A stretch of 64,000 nucleotides of DNA from Dactylosporangium siamense (GCF_016862795.1 NZ_BONQ01000014.1:124001-188000); one strand, 5' to 3'; shown: positions 8,447 to 17,372, counted from the first letter of the stretch. Numbers and translations: made by a program. The notes: generated by a model from the sequence alone, not told the origin.

Positions 8447-10753
8447 GTGCCGGCTGCGTTGCGCCTGCCGTCGTCGCGGCGGCTCGTCGGTGCGGTCGCC
8501 GGGTGCCTGCTCGCCGAGGCCGCCTGGACGACCGCGTACGCGGCGGGGCTGCCGGTGCCGAAGGTGCTGGCGTTGCTGCTGGTGCCGGCGGCGATGGGGC
8601 TGGCCGGGCTGACCGCGCTGGTCGCGGCCCGCACGCCGGGACTGGCCCCGGGCGGGCCCCGGTTCTGGCGGCAGCTGACCGTGTGCATCCTGCTGACCGG
8701 GGTCGGCGCGACGATCATGGGCCAGGCGAGGCTCAACCCGGACATGCCGAACGCCCTGCGGATCATCCAGCTGTCGGCGCCGGCGCTCGTGCTGGGCATC
8801 GGGCTGGCGATGTACGCGCTGCTGCGGCTGCCCGTGCGGGCCCAGTCCCGGGGAGAGTGGGTCCGGCTCGGGCTGGACGGGCTGACCGTGCTCATCACCA
8901 CCGCCCTGTTCCTGTGGCACCTGGCGCTCCGGCCGATGGTCGAGCGGCACACCGACGTGCGGCTCGCGCTGGGCCTGCTGATGCTGGCCACGACCTGCCT
9001 GGTCGCGCTGGTGGCGGTGATGAAGGTCGTCCTGCTCGGCAGCGGCCCGGTCAGCCCCCGCTCGATGCGGCTGCTCGCCTCGGCGATCCTCGCCGGCGGG
9101 CTCGGCTCGGCCGTGTCGCCGCTGATCGCCTCGCCACGCCTGGTGGGCATCCAGCCGATGATCACCCTGTTCGAGGCGCTGCTGGTGGCGTGGGCCGCGC
9201 ACGCGCAGACCCGGCCGGTTTCGGAGCCGGTCGCCGCCGCGCGCACCCGCACCTACAGCAAGCTGCCGTACTTCGCCGTCGCCGCCACGTCACTGCTGCT
9301 CGCCGCCGTCGCCTATGGTGACCACGCCGGCGTCGGCCCCGTCGCCACCGGCGCGATCGCGGTCAGCGCCGTCGTCGGGCTGCGCCAGCTGGTCGCGCTG
9401 CGCGACAACGCGCAGCTGCTCACCTCGGTCCGCCGGCACGAGCAGCGGCTGCGCTACCAGGCCAGCCACGACGCGCTCACCACGCTGGTGAACCGGGCGC
9501 ACTTCACCGAGCTGCTCGACGCGGCCCTCAGCACCGCCACCCGGCCGGTCGCGGTGCTGCTCATCGACCTCGACGACTTCAAACTCATCAACGACACGCT
9601 CGGCCACGCCGTCGGCGACGAGGTCCTGGTCACCGTCGCCGAGCGGCTGCGGCGGGCGGTGCGCCACGACGACGTGGTCGCCAGGCTCGGCGGCGACGAG
9701 TTCGCGATGCTGCTGCACGACGTCGACGGTGCGCACGCCGTCGACGTGGCCGGGCGCATCCGCGACACCCTCGGCACCCCCATCCACACCGCGGGCCACG
9801 ACCTGCTCGTGCACGCCTCCGTCGGCGTCGCCGCCTCCGCCCCCGGCGACCGCCTCGACACCCTGCTGCGCAACGCCGACCTCGCCATGTACGCCGCGAA
9901 GGAACACGGCAAGGGCGGCCATTTCGTCTACGTGCCGGGCATGACCACCCGGATCGTCGCGCACGCCGAGCTCGGCGCCCAGCTGCGCGACGCGATCGAA
10001 CTGGGTCAGCTGTTCCTGCTGTACCAGCCGATCGTGCGCCTCGACGACGGGCGGACCACCGCCACCGAGGCCCTCGTGCGGTGGCGGCACCCGGAGCGCG
10101 GGGTCGTGCCGCCGTGCGACTTCATCCCCGCCGCGGAGCAGACCGGCCTGATCGTGGCGCTCGGCCGCTGGGTGCTGCGGGAGGCGTGCCGGCAGCAGGC
10201 GCGGTGGCTGCGCGACCTCGGCGACGAAGCGCCGCAGTCCGTCAGCGTCAACGTCGCCGGCCGGCAGCTGACCGACCCGCAGTTCGTCGCCGACGTCGTC
10301 GCCGCCCTCGACGACGCCGGCCTCGACGCCGGGCGGCTCACCCTGGAGGTGACCGAGACCGCCGTCCTGGACCGGGCCGAGGCGATCGCGGCCCTCCACG
10401 CGCTGCGCGGGCTGCGGGTCAAGCTCGCCCTGGACGACTTCGGCACCGCCGCGTCGTCGCTGGGGCTGCTGCTCACGTGCCCGGTGACGTCGCTGAAGCT
10501 GGACCGCACGTTCGTCGACGGGATCACCACCGTCGCCCGGCAGGAGGCCGTCGCCACCGCCGTCATCCGCATGGCGCAGGCCCTGGAGCTGTCCGCGGTC
10601 GCCGAGGGCATCGAGACCGAGGCACAGGCGCGGATGCTGCGCAGCCTCGGATACCGCTTCGGGCAGGGCTACCTGTACGCACGACCTTTGGCGCCACACG
10701 ACGTCGCGGCACTGTCCGCACCGGCACTCATAGGCCGCCGTTCGTCGATATGA
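8447..10753 (+). CDS. Membrane GGDEF-EAL protein (c-di-GMP turnover)
   Basis: The protein is 768 aa, with about eight hydrophobic helices in residues 10-315. A GGDEF domain follows, with an intact RLGGDEF signature near residue 415 and LIDLDDFKLINDTLGH upstream of it. The EAL domain begins TEALVRWRHPERG near residue 538 and retains VNVAGRQL, VTETAV, LALDDFGTAASSL and LKLDRTFV. Both active sites look complete, so the protein may make and degrade cyclic di-GMP, with the membrane part sensing an unknown signal. The start GTG 8447 has a strong AGGAGG site. Actinomycete homologues often affect development. It ends 62 bp before the first condensation-like gene. Confidence 0.95.
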   Translation: MPAALRLPSSRRLVGAVAGCLLAEAAWTTAYAAGLPVPKVLALLLVPAAMGLAGLTALVAARTPGLAPGGPRFWRQLTVCILLTGVGATIMGQARLNPDMPNALRIIQLSAPALVLGIGLAMYALLRLPVRAQSRGEWVRLGLDGLTVLITTALFLWHLALRPMVERHTDVRLALGLLMLATTCLVALVAVMKVVLLGSGPVSPRSMRLLASAILAGGLGSAVSPLIASPRLVGIQPMITLFEALLVAWAAHAQTRPVSEPVAAARTRTYSKLPYFAVAATSLLLAAVAYGDHAGVGPVATGAIAVSAVVGLRQLVALRDNAQLLTSVRRHEQRLRYQASHDALTTLVNRAHFTELLDAALSTATRPVAVLLIDLDDFKLINDTLGHAVGDEVLVTVAERLRRAVRHDDVVARLGGDEFAMLLHDVDGAHAVDVAGRIRDTLGTPIHTAGHDLLVHASVGVAASAPGDRLDTLLRNADLAMYAAKEHGKGGHFVYVPGMTTRIVAHAELGAQLRDAIELGQLFLLYQPIVRLDDGRTTATEALVRWRHPERGVVPPCDFIPAAEQTGLIVALGRWVLREACRQQARWLRDLGDEAPQSVSVNVAGRQLTDPQFVADVVAALDDAGLDAGRLTLEVTETAVLDRAEAIAALHALRGLRVKLALDDFGTAASSLGLLLTCPVTSLKLDRTFVDGITTVARQEAVATAVIRMAQALELSAVAEGIETEAQARMLRSLGYRFGQGYLYARPLAPHDVAALSAPALIGRRSSI

Positions 10754-10814
10754 TCGCCGTCGATCCCTGTGCGACGATCCACGCGTCCTGGCGCGCGGCG
10801 TGTGGAGGTCGGTC

Positions 10815-12320
10815 ATGGTGGAGCGGATCGTGCAGCGGATCGTCGTCCCGTTCGAAGGCGACGGCGCCGGAGTCGGCGGCCTCACCTGGGGCCAGCAGCA
10901 GGTCTGGCGGGCGATGGTCGAGATCGACACCTCCATGAGCATGGGCGGGGTCGTGCCCGTCACCGACGGCCGCACCGTGGCGGACTTCGTCGACGAGCTG
11001 AGGTTCCTGATGAGCCGCTACGCGGCGCTGCGCTCCCGCCTGGTGTTCGACGAGCCGTGGCACGCCACCTCGCTCGACGTGTGCCACCTGGTGCGGCAGG
11101 AGATCGTCGCCCGCGGCGAGACGGTCCTGGAGGTCCACGACGCCGGCCCCGGGGAGGACCCGGCCGCCGTCGCCGACGCCCTCCACGTGGCGTGGAAGGC
11201 CCGCAAGTTCGACTACACCACCGAATGGCCGATCCGCGAGGCCGTCGTCCGGCAGGACGGCACGATCACCCACGTCGTCGTGGTCATCTGCCACGTCGCC
11301 ACCGACGGCAGCGGCCTCGGCACGATGATCCGCGAGCTGGGCGAACGGGACACGCCGCTCCGGCCGTACACGGCGATGCAGCCGCTCGAACTCGTCGCCG
11401 CGCAGCGCACCACCCAGCGGCAGACCGACACCGCGATGCGCTACTGGGAGGCGCAACTGCGCTCGATCCGGCCGCGCCGCTTCCCGTCTCGCGCTTCGCG
11501 TGACCCGTTCCCGTCTCGCGCTTCGCATGACCCGTTCCCGCCTCGCGCTTCGCATGACCCGTTCCCGCCTCGCGCTTCGCATGACCCGTTCCCGCCGGGC
11601 GCCGTCGCCGACCAGGACGGCCCCCGGTGGTGGCGGGTGACGTGGCGTTCCACGGCGCTCATGCTGGCCGCGGAGCGGGTCGCGGCCGCGCTCGGCATCG
11701 ACACCGCGCCGGTGCTGCTCGCTGCGTACGGTGCCGCGTTCAACACCGTGACCGGCCAGACGGCACCGTTCGCCACGCAGGTCATCGTCGGCAACCGGTT
11801 CCGGCCCGGCCTCGCCGACATCGTCAGCCCCATGGCGCAGAACGGCATCGTCGTCTTCGACGTGAGCGGTGACGGTGTCACCGCCCAGGAGGCCATCGGC
11901 CGGGCCCGCCGGGCGTCGATGAACGCGTCCAAGCACGCCTACTACGAGCCGGAAGCCCGGCTCGCCCTGATCGACCGGATCGGCCGCGAGCACGACGAGC
12001 CGTTCGACCTCTCCGTGTTCTACAACGACCGGCGGGTCGGCGTGATCCAGACCCAGGACCCCCTGGAGACGATGCCGAGCATGGACGAGATCCGCTCAGC
12101 GATGCCGCTGACCGGGATGGTCTCCGAGACGCCGGTGGTCTTCTTCAACGAGAAGCTGATGGTGAACATCGACGACGCCGTCGGCACCGCCCAGATCACC
12201 GTCGACTTCGACGCGCACCACATGCCGCTGGCGGAGGTACGCCGGCTGCTTCCGGCGATGGAGACCTTCACGGTCTCCGCCGCCGCTGCGGTGTCAGATC
12301 AGGCCGTTGCCTCGATGTAG
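10815..12320 (+). CDS. Stand-alone condensation-domain-like protein C1
   Basis: This 501-aa protein belongs to the C-domain acyltransferase fold. The HHxxxDG site appears as CHVATDG (His160, Asp164). Family features shared with the other condensation-like proteins in this window are the N-terminal PFEGDGAGVGGLTWGQ, the core VIVGNRFRPGLAD and the late YNDRR. The inter-lobe linker carries four 9-residue repeats (FPPRASHDP type) that the paralogues lack, which explains its extra length. The start ATG 10815 follows GGAGGT at six bases. Such free-standing C proteins join a carrier-bound acyl group to an amine or alcohol. The 3' end overlaps the convergent methyltransferase gene by 22 bases. Confidence 0.87.
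   Translation: MVERIVQRIVVPFEGDGAGVGGLTWGQQQVWRAMVEIDTSMSMGGVVPVTDGRTVADFVDELRFLMSRYAALRSRLVFDEPWHATSLDVCHLVRQEIVARGETVLEVHDAGPGEDPAAVADALHVAWKARKFDYTTEWPIREAVVRQDGTITHVVVVICHVATDGSGLGTMIRELGERDTPLRPYTAMQPLELVAAQRTTQRQTDTAMRYWEAQLRSIRPRRFPSRASRDPFPSRASHDPFPPRASHDPFPPRASHDPFPPGAVADQDGPRWWRVTWRSTALMLAAERVAAALGIDTAPVLLAAYGAAFNTVTGQTAPFATQVIVGNRFRPGLADIVSPMAQNGIVVFDVSGDGVTAQEAIGRARRASMNASKHAYYEPEARLALIDRIGREHDEPFDLSVFYNDRRVGVIQTQDPLETMPSMDEIRSAMPLTGMVSETPVVFFNEKLMVNIDDAVGTAQITVDFDAHHMPLAEVRRLLPAMETFTVSAAAAVSDQAVASM
11481..11600 (+). repeat. 27-bp in-frame tandem repeat inside C1
   Basis: Four full copies start at 11481, 11508, 11535 and 11562, with a partial fifth at 11589. Each begins TTCCCGCCTCGCGCTTCGC (or one variant) and encodes nine residues. 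Copies 3 and 4 are identical, pointing to recent expansion by slippage. Confidence 0.95.
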
Positions 12321-13078
12321 ATGCTCTCGTCGTTGCGCAGGACCTGGTCGAGGTCGGCCACGTCCTGCCGGGCGCCGTCGCGGTACGCGCGCACCGTGAT
12401 CCCCTCCGGGTCGAACCCGGCCGCGGTCAGGACGTGCCGCAACTCTTCGAGGTCGTAGATCCAGCGGTGCCCGTACACGTAGAACAGCTGGTTGAACATG
12501 AACGCGCCGCGCGGCGGCATCTTCGGTGCCACCCCCGTCAACGCACGGTCGACCCGGCGGCGGTGCTTGCCGAAGAAGCCGTCGCCGTTCACATAGCTCT
12601 GCGCGTAGATCTTCAGGTCGGGCGTGGTGATCCGGACGAACCCGCCCGGCTTGAGCACCCGCTTGACCTCCTTCAGCCACCCGATGCCGATCTTCATCGA
12701 CACGTGCTCGATGAGATGCTCCGCGTAGACCCAGTCCACGGCGTCGTCGACGACCGGCAGCGGCTGCGAGATGTCCATTTCGGCGAAGAACGCCGACCCG
12801 TCGACCCGGTAGATGTTGCCCCGCTCAGTGGTGAGCTCCGGGCTGCTGACGGACACCAGGTCGGTGCCGAGCGCCTGCGGGTGGTCGGTCTTGAACGCCG
12901 CGAACTCGATGCCGGTGATGCCCAGCTGTTCGAGCTGCTCACGGGTGATGAGATCCGTGCTGACCAGGAGCTCGAGCTTCTCGCACTTGCCGAGGTCAGC
13001 GGTGAACGAATCGACCACCGCCTCGATCCCCTGCGGGTCTTCCCAGTCCCAGGCTAAGCCCGCTGCATCGGTGGACAT
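12299..13078 (-). CDS. SAM-dependent methyltransferase-like protein
   Basis: This 259-aa protein shows the second half of a class I methyltransferase fold clearly: WVYAEHLIEHVSMKIG, then LKEVKRVLKPGGFVRITTPD, as in methyltransferase type 11 proteins. The usual glycine-rich motif I (DxGxGxG) is not evident; the corresponding region reads LGTDLVSVSSPEL. Cofactor binding is therefore less certain than for the methyltransferase at 31050-31958. The start ATG 13078 has GGAAGGAA upstream. It is convergent with C1 and divergent from the MBL-fold gene. Its position beside a condensation-like gene suggests a link to the biosynthetic cluster, but it could equally be unrelated. Confidence 0.75.
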   Translation of the reverse strand: MSTDAAGLAWDWEDPQGIEAVVDSFTADLGKCEKLELLVSTDLITREQLEQLGITGIEFAAFKTDHPQALGTDLVSVSSPELTTERGNIYRVDGSAFFAEMDISQPLPVVDDAVDWVYAEHLIEHVSMKIGIGWLKEVKRVLKPGGFVRITTPDLKIYAQSYVNGDGFFGKHRRRVDRALTGVAPKMPPRGAFMFNQLFYVYGHRWIYDLEELRHVLTAAGFDPEGITVRAYRDGARQDVADLDQVLRNDESIYIEATA

Positions 13079-13166
13079 CGTTGGGGATTCCTTCCACGCA
13101 AAAGTTGATTGATCTAAACATGTCGTGCAGTGGCCCACAAGCAGCGGAGCGTGACAGCCGGTCGGG

Positions 13167-13178
13167 CAGTATGGGTGC
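13167..13178 (+). promoter_or_regulatory. Leaderless -10 box for the MBL-fold gene
   Basis: CAGTAT at 13167-13172 stands six bases before ATG 13179, as at 20022. Confidence 0.4.
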
Positions 13179-13952
13179 ATGAACATCACCTGGTGGGGCC
13201 ACGCCACGGTGGCGGTCGCCGACCGCGGCACCACGATCCTCACCGACCCGGTGCTGCGCAACCGGCTGGCGCACCTGCACCGCCGCCGCGGCCCCCGCCC
13301 GGCCCTGGCCGCGGCGCCGGACGCGGTCGTCATCTCCCACCTGCACGGCGACCACTGCGACCTGCCGTCGCTGCGGTCCCTGCCACCCTCGACCCGGCTG
13401 GTGGTGCCGCGCGGCGCCGGCGCGTTCCTGCGCTCCCGGCTCGGCCCGGGCCCCTCCCGGCTCGGGCCGGGCCGGGACATCGTCGAGGTCTCCGCCGGCG
13501 AGTCCGTCGACGTCGGTGAACTCCGCGTCCGCGCGGTGCCCGCAAACCACTCCGGCGAACGCACCCCGAAATCCCGCATCCGCGCCGAGGCACTCGGCTA
13601 CGTGATCGAGGGCAGCCGCTCCGCGTGGTTCGGCGGCGACACCGGGCTCTTCGACGAGATGAGCACCCTCGGCCCGCTGGACCTGGCGCTGGTCCCGGTG
13701 TGGGGCTGGGGCTGGACCCTCGGCGCCGGACACCTCGACCCGGCCGGCGCCGCCGAGGCGATGCGCATCATCAACCCCGCCCAGGCCGTCCCGATCCACT
13801 GGGGCACCCTGTGGCCCGTCGGCTGCAAACGGGTCCGGCCGGACCGCTTCCACCGCCCCGGCGACGAGTTCGCGGAGCTGAGCGCCGCCGCCGCCCCGAA
13901 GACCGACGTGCGGGTCCTCGCACCCGGCGAGTCGCTCACGGTGGCTGCGTGA
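13179..13952 (+). CDS. Metallo-beta-lactamase-fold hydrolase (UlaG/NAPE-PLD type)
   Basis: The 257-aa protein begins MNITWWGHATVAV, the start typical of UlaG-like MBL-fold proteins. It carries the metal-binding motif SHLHGDHCD (His54, His56, Asp58, His59), a later GGDTG aspartate and a C-terminal IHWGT histidine, so a two-metal site is expected. Relatives include L-ascorbate-6-phosphate lactonase and N-acyl-phosphatidylethanolamine phospholipase D; the WGWGWTLGAGHLDP region is closer to the latter. The substrate is not known. The stop overlaps the start of the DedA gene, so the two are translationally coupled, which would suit a membrane-lipid related job (inference). Confidence 0.9.
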   Translation: MNITWWGHATVAVADRGTTILTDPVLRNRLAHLHRRRGPRPALAAAPDAVVISHLHGDHCDLPSLRSLPPSTRLVVPRGAGAFLRSRLGPGPSRLGPGRDIVEVSAGESVDVGELRVRAVPANHSGERTPKSRIRAEALGYVIEGSRSAWFGGDTGLFDEMSTLGPLDLALVPVWGWGWTLGAGHLDPAGAAEAMRIINPAQAVPIHWGTLWPVGCKRVRPDRFHRPGDEFAELSAAAAPKTDVRVLAPGESLTVAA

Positions 13953-14578
13953 CGACCTTCGCCGGCCTGCTCGCGGCGCTCGGCGGCCTCTTCGCGGTCG
14001 TCGCCGTCGGCTCCACCGTGCCGATCCTGCCGACCGGCGCCGCGGTCAGCGCGACCGCGGTCGTAGCCGCACACCGCAGCCCGTTCGCCCTGCTCGCCGT
14101 CGTGCTGGCCGGCGCCGTCGGGGCGTACTGCGGCGACGCCGCCACCTACGCCATCTGCCGGGCCGGTGGCGAGGCCCTCACCCGCCGCCTGCGCATCCTG
14201 CGCCAGCCGGTCCGGCTCGAACTCGCCGAGGCGGTGAAGCGACGGCTGACGGCGAACCCGGTGAGCGCGCTGCTCGTGTCCCGCCTGGTCCCCGGCGGCC
14301 GAATCCCGGTGCTGCTGACCGCCGCGATCGTCGGCCTGTCGTGGCGCCGGTTCGCGGCGGCGAACGTGGCCGCGTGCCTGCTGTGGTCCTCGACGTACGC
14401 GGCGATCGGCCTGCTCGGCCGGTCGGTCTTCCCACAGCCGTGGCAGGGCGTGGTGGCGGCGCTCGTCATCGCCCTGGGCGCCACGCAACTGGCAAGCTGG
14501 CTCCGCCACCGCCGCGAACGCCGCGCAGCGGTTCCAGCACCAGCAGAGACCGACAGGCAGTCACGTCCAGCAGGGTAA
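13949..14578 (+). CDS. DedA-family membrane protein
   Basis: This 209-aa protein starts at GTG 13949, four bases inside the end of the MBL gene. It shows the DedA/VTT pattern: an N-terminal re-entrant segment (GSTVPILPTGAAVSATAVVA), GAVGAYCGDAATYAICRAGG, the SRLVPGGRIPVLLTAAIVGL segment with the conserved R-x3-G/P, and three further TM helices. DedA proteins act as lipid scramblases or flippases, including for undecaprenyl phosphate. The C-terminus is a basic cytoplasmic tail. Operon with the MBL-fold hydrolase. Confidence 0.9.
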   Translation: MTTFAGLLAALGGLFAVVAVGSTVPILPTGAAVSATAVVAAHRSPFALLAVVLAGAVGAYCGDAATYAICRAGGEALTRRLRILRQPVRLELAEAVKRRLTANPVSALLVSRLVPGGRIPVLLTAAIVGLSWRRFAAANVAACLLWSSTYAAIGLLGRSVFPQPWQGVVAALVIALGATQLASWLRHRRERRAAVPAPAETDRQSRPAG

Positions 14579-14690
14579 ACTACGGACAGCGACGAGACTG
14601 GAGATCGATTAGGACGGTGGGGGTAGCGTGATGAAAGACGGCCACTCAGCACCGCCCGGCGCGATCCGTCCGGGCCGTGACGTGAGCTGT

Positions 14691-14746
14691 TCCTGAGCGG
14701 GGCCTGGTGTCCTGAGCGGGGCCTGGTGTCCTGAGCGGGGCCTGGT
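14691..14746 (+). repeat. 19-bp tandem repeat
   Basis: Three direct copies of TCCTGAGCGGGGCCTGGTG run back to back. Further diverged copies of the TCCTGAGCGGG core occur near 14775 and 14822 in a longer, looser repeat. Confidence 0.85.
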
Positions 14747-14885
14747 CAGTGCTGACGGCCGGCGGGTTGCCGCGGTCCTGAGCGGGTCCGGGCCTGTGCC
14801 GGTGGCCGGCAGGTTGCCACGGTCCTGAGCGGGGCCCGGCCTGTGCTGGCGGCCCGCAGGTTGCAGCGGGAGGTCAGGCCCGTGG

Positions 14886-14991
14886 GGCTCGGGGAGCAAC
14901 TGCGCGGGCTCGGGGAGCAGCTGCGCGGGCTCGGGGAGCAGCTGCGCGGGCTCGGGGAGCAGCTGCGCGGGGCTCGGGGAGCAGCTGCGCG
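14886..14991 (+). repeat. 21-bp tandem repeat
   Basis: Five copies of about GGCTCGGGGAGCAGCTGCGC repeat with a 21-base period; one extra G before the last copy breaks the frame. The core contains the palindrome GCAGCTGC, so each unit can form a small hairpin. Confidence 0.9.
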
Positions 14992-15089
14992 GAACCGCCG
15001 AACCCCAAGGACGACACCAGCTTGGCGCCACGCGGATTGCCCTCACCAGGAACCTCGACCGGCAGCCGTCACCGGCGCTTGGGGAGCCG

Positions 15090-17204
15090 TCACAGGCTCT
15101 TGGGAGAAGAAGCGGCCTCAGCGGACTGCAACGCCCCGCGGGGCTCGGGCAGCGCTCGCGCGGCGTCCGGGTCGGTGGTGTCCGTGTCGTCGGCGCGGAG
15201 GCCGAGGTCGTCCAGCCACTGGACCAGCTGCCGGTGCACCGCGGCGGGGCCGACCGGCGCGCGGTTCAGGCAGGACCAGGCCGCCGGGTACACCAGGATC
15301 GCCTCGGTCTGCCAGCCGCCGATGCCGCCGTGCGAGCCGACCAGTTCCTCGAACGCGGCGACCTCCTCGGTGCCCTGGTCGACGCGGCTGACCAGGACCA
15401 GGTCGCCGACGTTTGCCATCGCCTGGTGGGCGAGCAGGTCGCGGACGGCGTGCGGGCCGTAGGGCAGCAGGGGGTCTTCGCCGTCGACGTGGCCGTCGCG
15501 CAGGCGGTGCCGGCCGGCCGGGCCGAACACGACGGGGCCGTCGACGGCGGACAGGCCGACGACGAGGCCGATTCCCGGGTGTTCGGCGAGACCCTGGATG
15601 AGGGAGGGCCGGGCGGCGCCGATCTCTTCGACGGTGGCGCGGCCGGGGTGTTCGGTGAGGTACAGCATCGCGAGGTTGCCCGAGGCGACGGTGACCACGG
15701 GTGCGGGCGGGGCGGGCGGGGTCGAGCGGTCCGGGCGGCCCGCCACGGCCAGCAGCAGGTTGTGGGCGCGGGCGCGCTCGTCGTCGTTCGGGTCCGGGAT
15801 CGCGGCGGCGACCTGCCCGGCCATCGAGGCGACGACCTCCTCGAGGGTCTGGCCGTAGCGCTGGGAGAACGTGGCGCCCTGGCTCTGGCCGTGGTCGGAC
15901 AGCACGACGATCTCGTAGCGGCGGTGGGCGACCTGCGCGAGGCGGTGCAGGGCGCCGAGGACCCGGTCGAGGCCTTCGAGGGTCTGCATGGCCTCCGGGC
16001 GCAGCGGACCGGCGTGGTGGGCGACCTCGTCGTAGTCGACGAAGTCGCAGAAGATGGCCGGCGCGCCGCGGGTCATCTGCTCCGCGATGAGCGAGACGTT
16101 GAGGTCGCGCAGGAGCACGTTGGTGACGGCTCGCAGGGCCACGTACGCGCCGGTGCGGGGCACCCGCGGGTACACGTTGCGAAACCGCTGCCGGCGCGCC
16201 TGCTGGATCTCCTTGAGCATCTCGCCGACCGACAGCACGATGGCCCGCGCGAAGCCGTAGGGGCTGGCGACGAACGCCAGGTAGCCGCGGGCGGTGCGGC
16301 CCGGCAGGCCGGCATTGCTGAAGGTGAGCAGGCTGGTGGGGGCGTCGCCGGAGAAGACGTTGCTGATGCTGGCGCCGCCGTCGGCGAGCAGCCCGCGCCC
16401 CGTGGAGATCCGGGCCTCGACCTCGGCGGCATCCCTGGGGCGGTTGGTGACGACGAGCCTGCCGGTGGCTTTCTCGTACCAGCGGAACGCCGGCACCTCG
16501 GACTCGCTGCCGTGCAGGATCCCGGCCTGGCTCGCCGGGGTCGTCGCGGGCAGGCCGGTGTGCCACGGCACCAGCGAGTGCGTGCCGGTGCGCAGCCACT
16601 TGCCGAGGTTGGGCAGGTTGCCGGCCTTGACCGCCCACGACAGCAGCGGCGCGGACAGCCCGTCGAGCTGCACGAACAGCACGCCGGGATCGGTGGCGGG
16701 CCGGTCGTGGTTGCGCCGCACCATCTGCCGCAGCGTCTGGCCGAGGAACACATCGTCGCTGCCGGCGTCGGCGAGCCAGTTGACCAGCGCGGTGAGGACG
16801 GCCGCGGTCCAGCTGGCCACCCAGGCGTCCAGCACGCTGCCGACCGAGACACCCTCGGCGACCCGCAGGGCGGTGAACATGACGCCGGTCTGCAGCAGGA
16901 CCCCGACGAGCAGGACCCCGAGCCCGCCGACGACGACGGCGACGCCGAACAGGACGAGCCGCATGAGGGTGCCGATGAGCGCGAGCAGGACGGCCAGCTC
17001 CACCAGTGCGGCCGGTCCCCCGGTCGCGGTGACGCCGGGCAGGAGCCAGAACGTGGCCGCGAGGACCACGACGGAGGTGATGCCGCTGCGCAGCAGCGAC
17101 TTGCCCCAGGCGATGGTGAGCCGCCAGTCCCGAAGCATGCGCACGGCGAAGCGGACCCGCTGCCCGATCACGGACGACGTCAGGACACGCATCAGCCAGC
17201 TCAC
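15090..17204 (-). CDS. Membrane-anchored alkaline-phosphatase-superfamily protein
   Basis: This 704-aa protein has a hydrophobic N-terminal third (about four TM helices, residues 38-135, phage-holin-like) and a phosphodiesterase/nucleotide-pyrophosphatase domain. That domain opens with VLFVQLDGLSAPLLSWAVK (metal Asp), continues with HTGLPATTPASQAGILHG (likely nucleophile Thr) and FCDFVDYDEVAHHAGP, and closes with VVLSDHGQSQGATF (Asp-His metal pair). Homologues are common single genes in actinomycetes and may act on a lipid- or nucleotide-linked substrate at the membrane. The start is GTG 17204, with TAACCT seven bases upstream (leaderless); ATG 17192 is an alternative. Confidence 0.88.
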   Translation of the reverse strand: MSWLMRVLTSSVIGQRVRFAVRMLRDWRLTIAWGKSLLRSGITSVVVLAATFWLLPGVTATGGPAALVELAVLLALIGTLMRLVLFGVAVVVGGLGVLLVGVLLQTGVMFTALRVAEGVSVGSVLDAWVASWTAAVLTALVNWLADAGSDDVFLGQTLRQMVRRNHDRPATDPGVLFVQLDGLSAPLLSWAVKAGNLPNLGKWLRTGTHSLVPWHTGLPATTPASQAGILHGSESEVPAFRWYEKATGRLVVTNRPRDAAEVEARISTGRGLLADGGASISNVFSGDAPTSLLTFSNAGLPGRTARGYLAFVASPYGFARAIVLSVGEMLKEIQQARRQRFRNVYPRVPRTGAYVALRAVTNVLLRDLNVSLIAEQMTRGAPAIFCDFVDYDEVAHHAGPLRPEAMQTLEGLDRVLGALHRLAQVAHRRYEIVVLSDHGQSQGATFSQRYGQTLEEVVASMAGQVAAAIPDPNDDERARAHNLLLAVAGRPDRSTPPAPPAPVVTVASGNLAMLYLTEHPGRATVEEIGAARPSLIQGLAEHPGIGLVVGLSAVDGPVVFGPAGRHRLRDGHVDGEDPLLPYGPHAVRDLLAHQAMANVGDLVLVSRVDQGTEEVAAFEELVGSHGGIGGWQTEAILVYPAAWSCLNRAPVGPAAVHRQLVQWLDDLGLRADDTDTTDPDAARALPEPRGALQSAEAASSPKSL

Positions 17205-17217
17205 CCGACCAAGGTTA
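17205..17217 (-). promoter_or_regulatory. Leaderless -10 box for the phosphodiesterase
   Basis: TAACCT on the minus strand (17217-17212) is seven bases from GTG 17204. There is no ribosome site. Confidence 0.4.
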
Positions 17218-17325
17218 CGTCTCGCTGATCACGCGCATTTCCGAACGAAACACCCTGGAAACAGTACGCTCATCCGAGCGGGTGACCGCGGTCCGGACCG
17301 GGCCGACCGGGCCCGAACGCACTGA

Positions 17326-17355
17326 CGCCCCCGCACCGATGACGGAGCGGGGGCG
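17326..17355 (-). terminator. Hairpin after the Lys-rich micropeptide gene
   Basis: The arms CGCCCCCGC and GCGGGGGCG form nine perfect pairs around a 12-base loop, starting 18 bases after the micropeptide stop at 17373. Confidence 0.7.
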
Positions 17356-17372
17356 GCACAGGGCGGGCGGAA

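Larger units (their letters stand above)
14579..15089. other. Gene-less interval with repeats
   Basis: No convincing gene lies between the DedA gene and the phosphodiesterase. The interval is filled by tandem repeats (14691-14746, about 14760-14870 and 14886-14991). Open frames here are products of the repeat composition. Confidence 0.7.

Noticed and set aside
5362-9321. Very long open frame (over 1300 codons) on the plus strand opposite ileS
   Set aside because: It is antisense to a certain ileS gene and reads as Arg/Gly/Asp-rich low-complexity sequence, the usual effect of high-GC codon bias on the opposite strand.
12405-12425. tRNA TpsiC-arm-like sequence (CGGGTCGAACCCGG)
   Set aside because: It lies inside the methyltransferase coding frame and no cloverleaf can be built around it.
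14609-15046. Minus-strand open frame with repeated PEPAQLLP, resembling a repeat protein
   Set aside because: It arises from the 21-bp tandem repeat, and the last repeat unit is out of phase. No ribosome site or conserved flanking sequence.
15234-17228. Long plus-strand open frame opposite the membrane phosphodiesterase
   Set aside because: Composition is antisense-like, with no domain and no start signal; the minus-strand phosphodiesterase has clear motifs.
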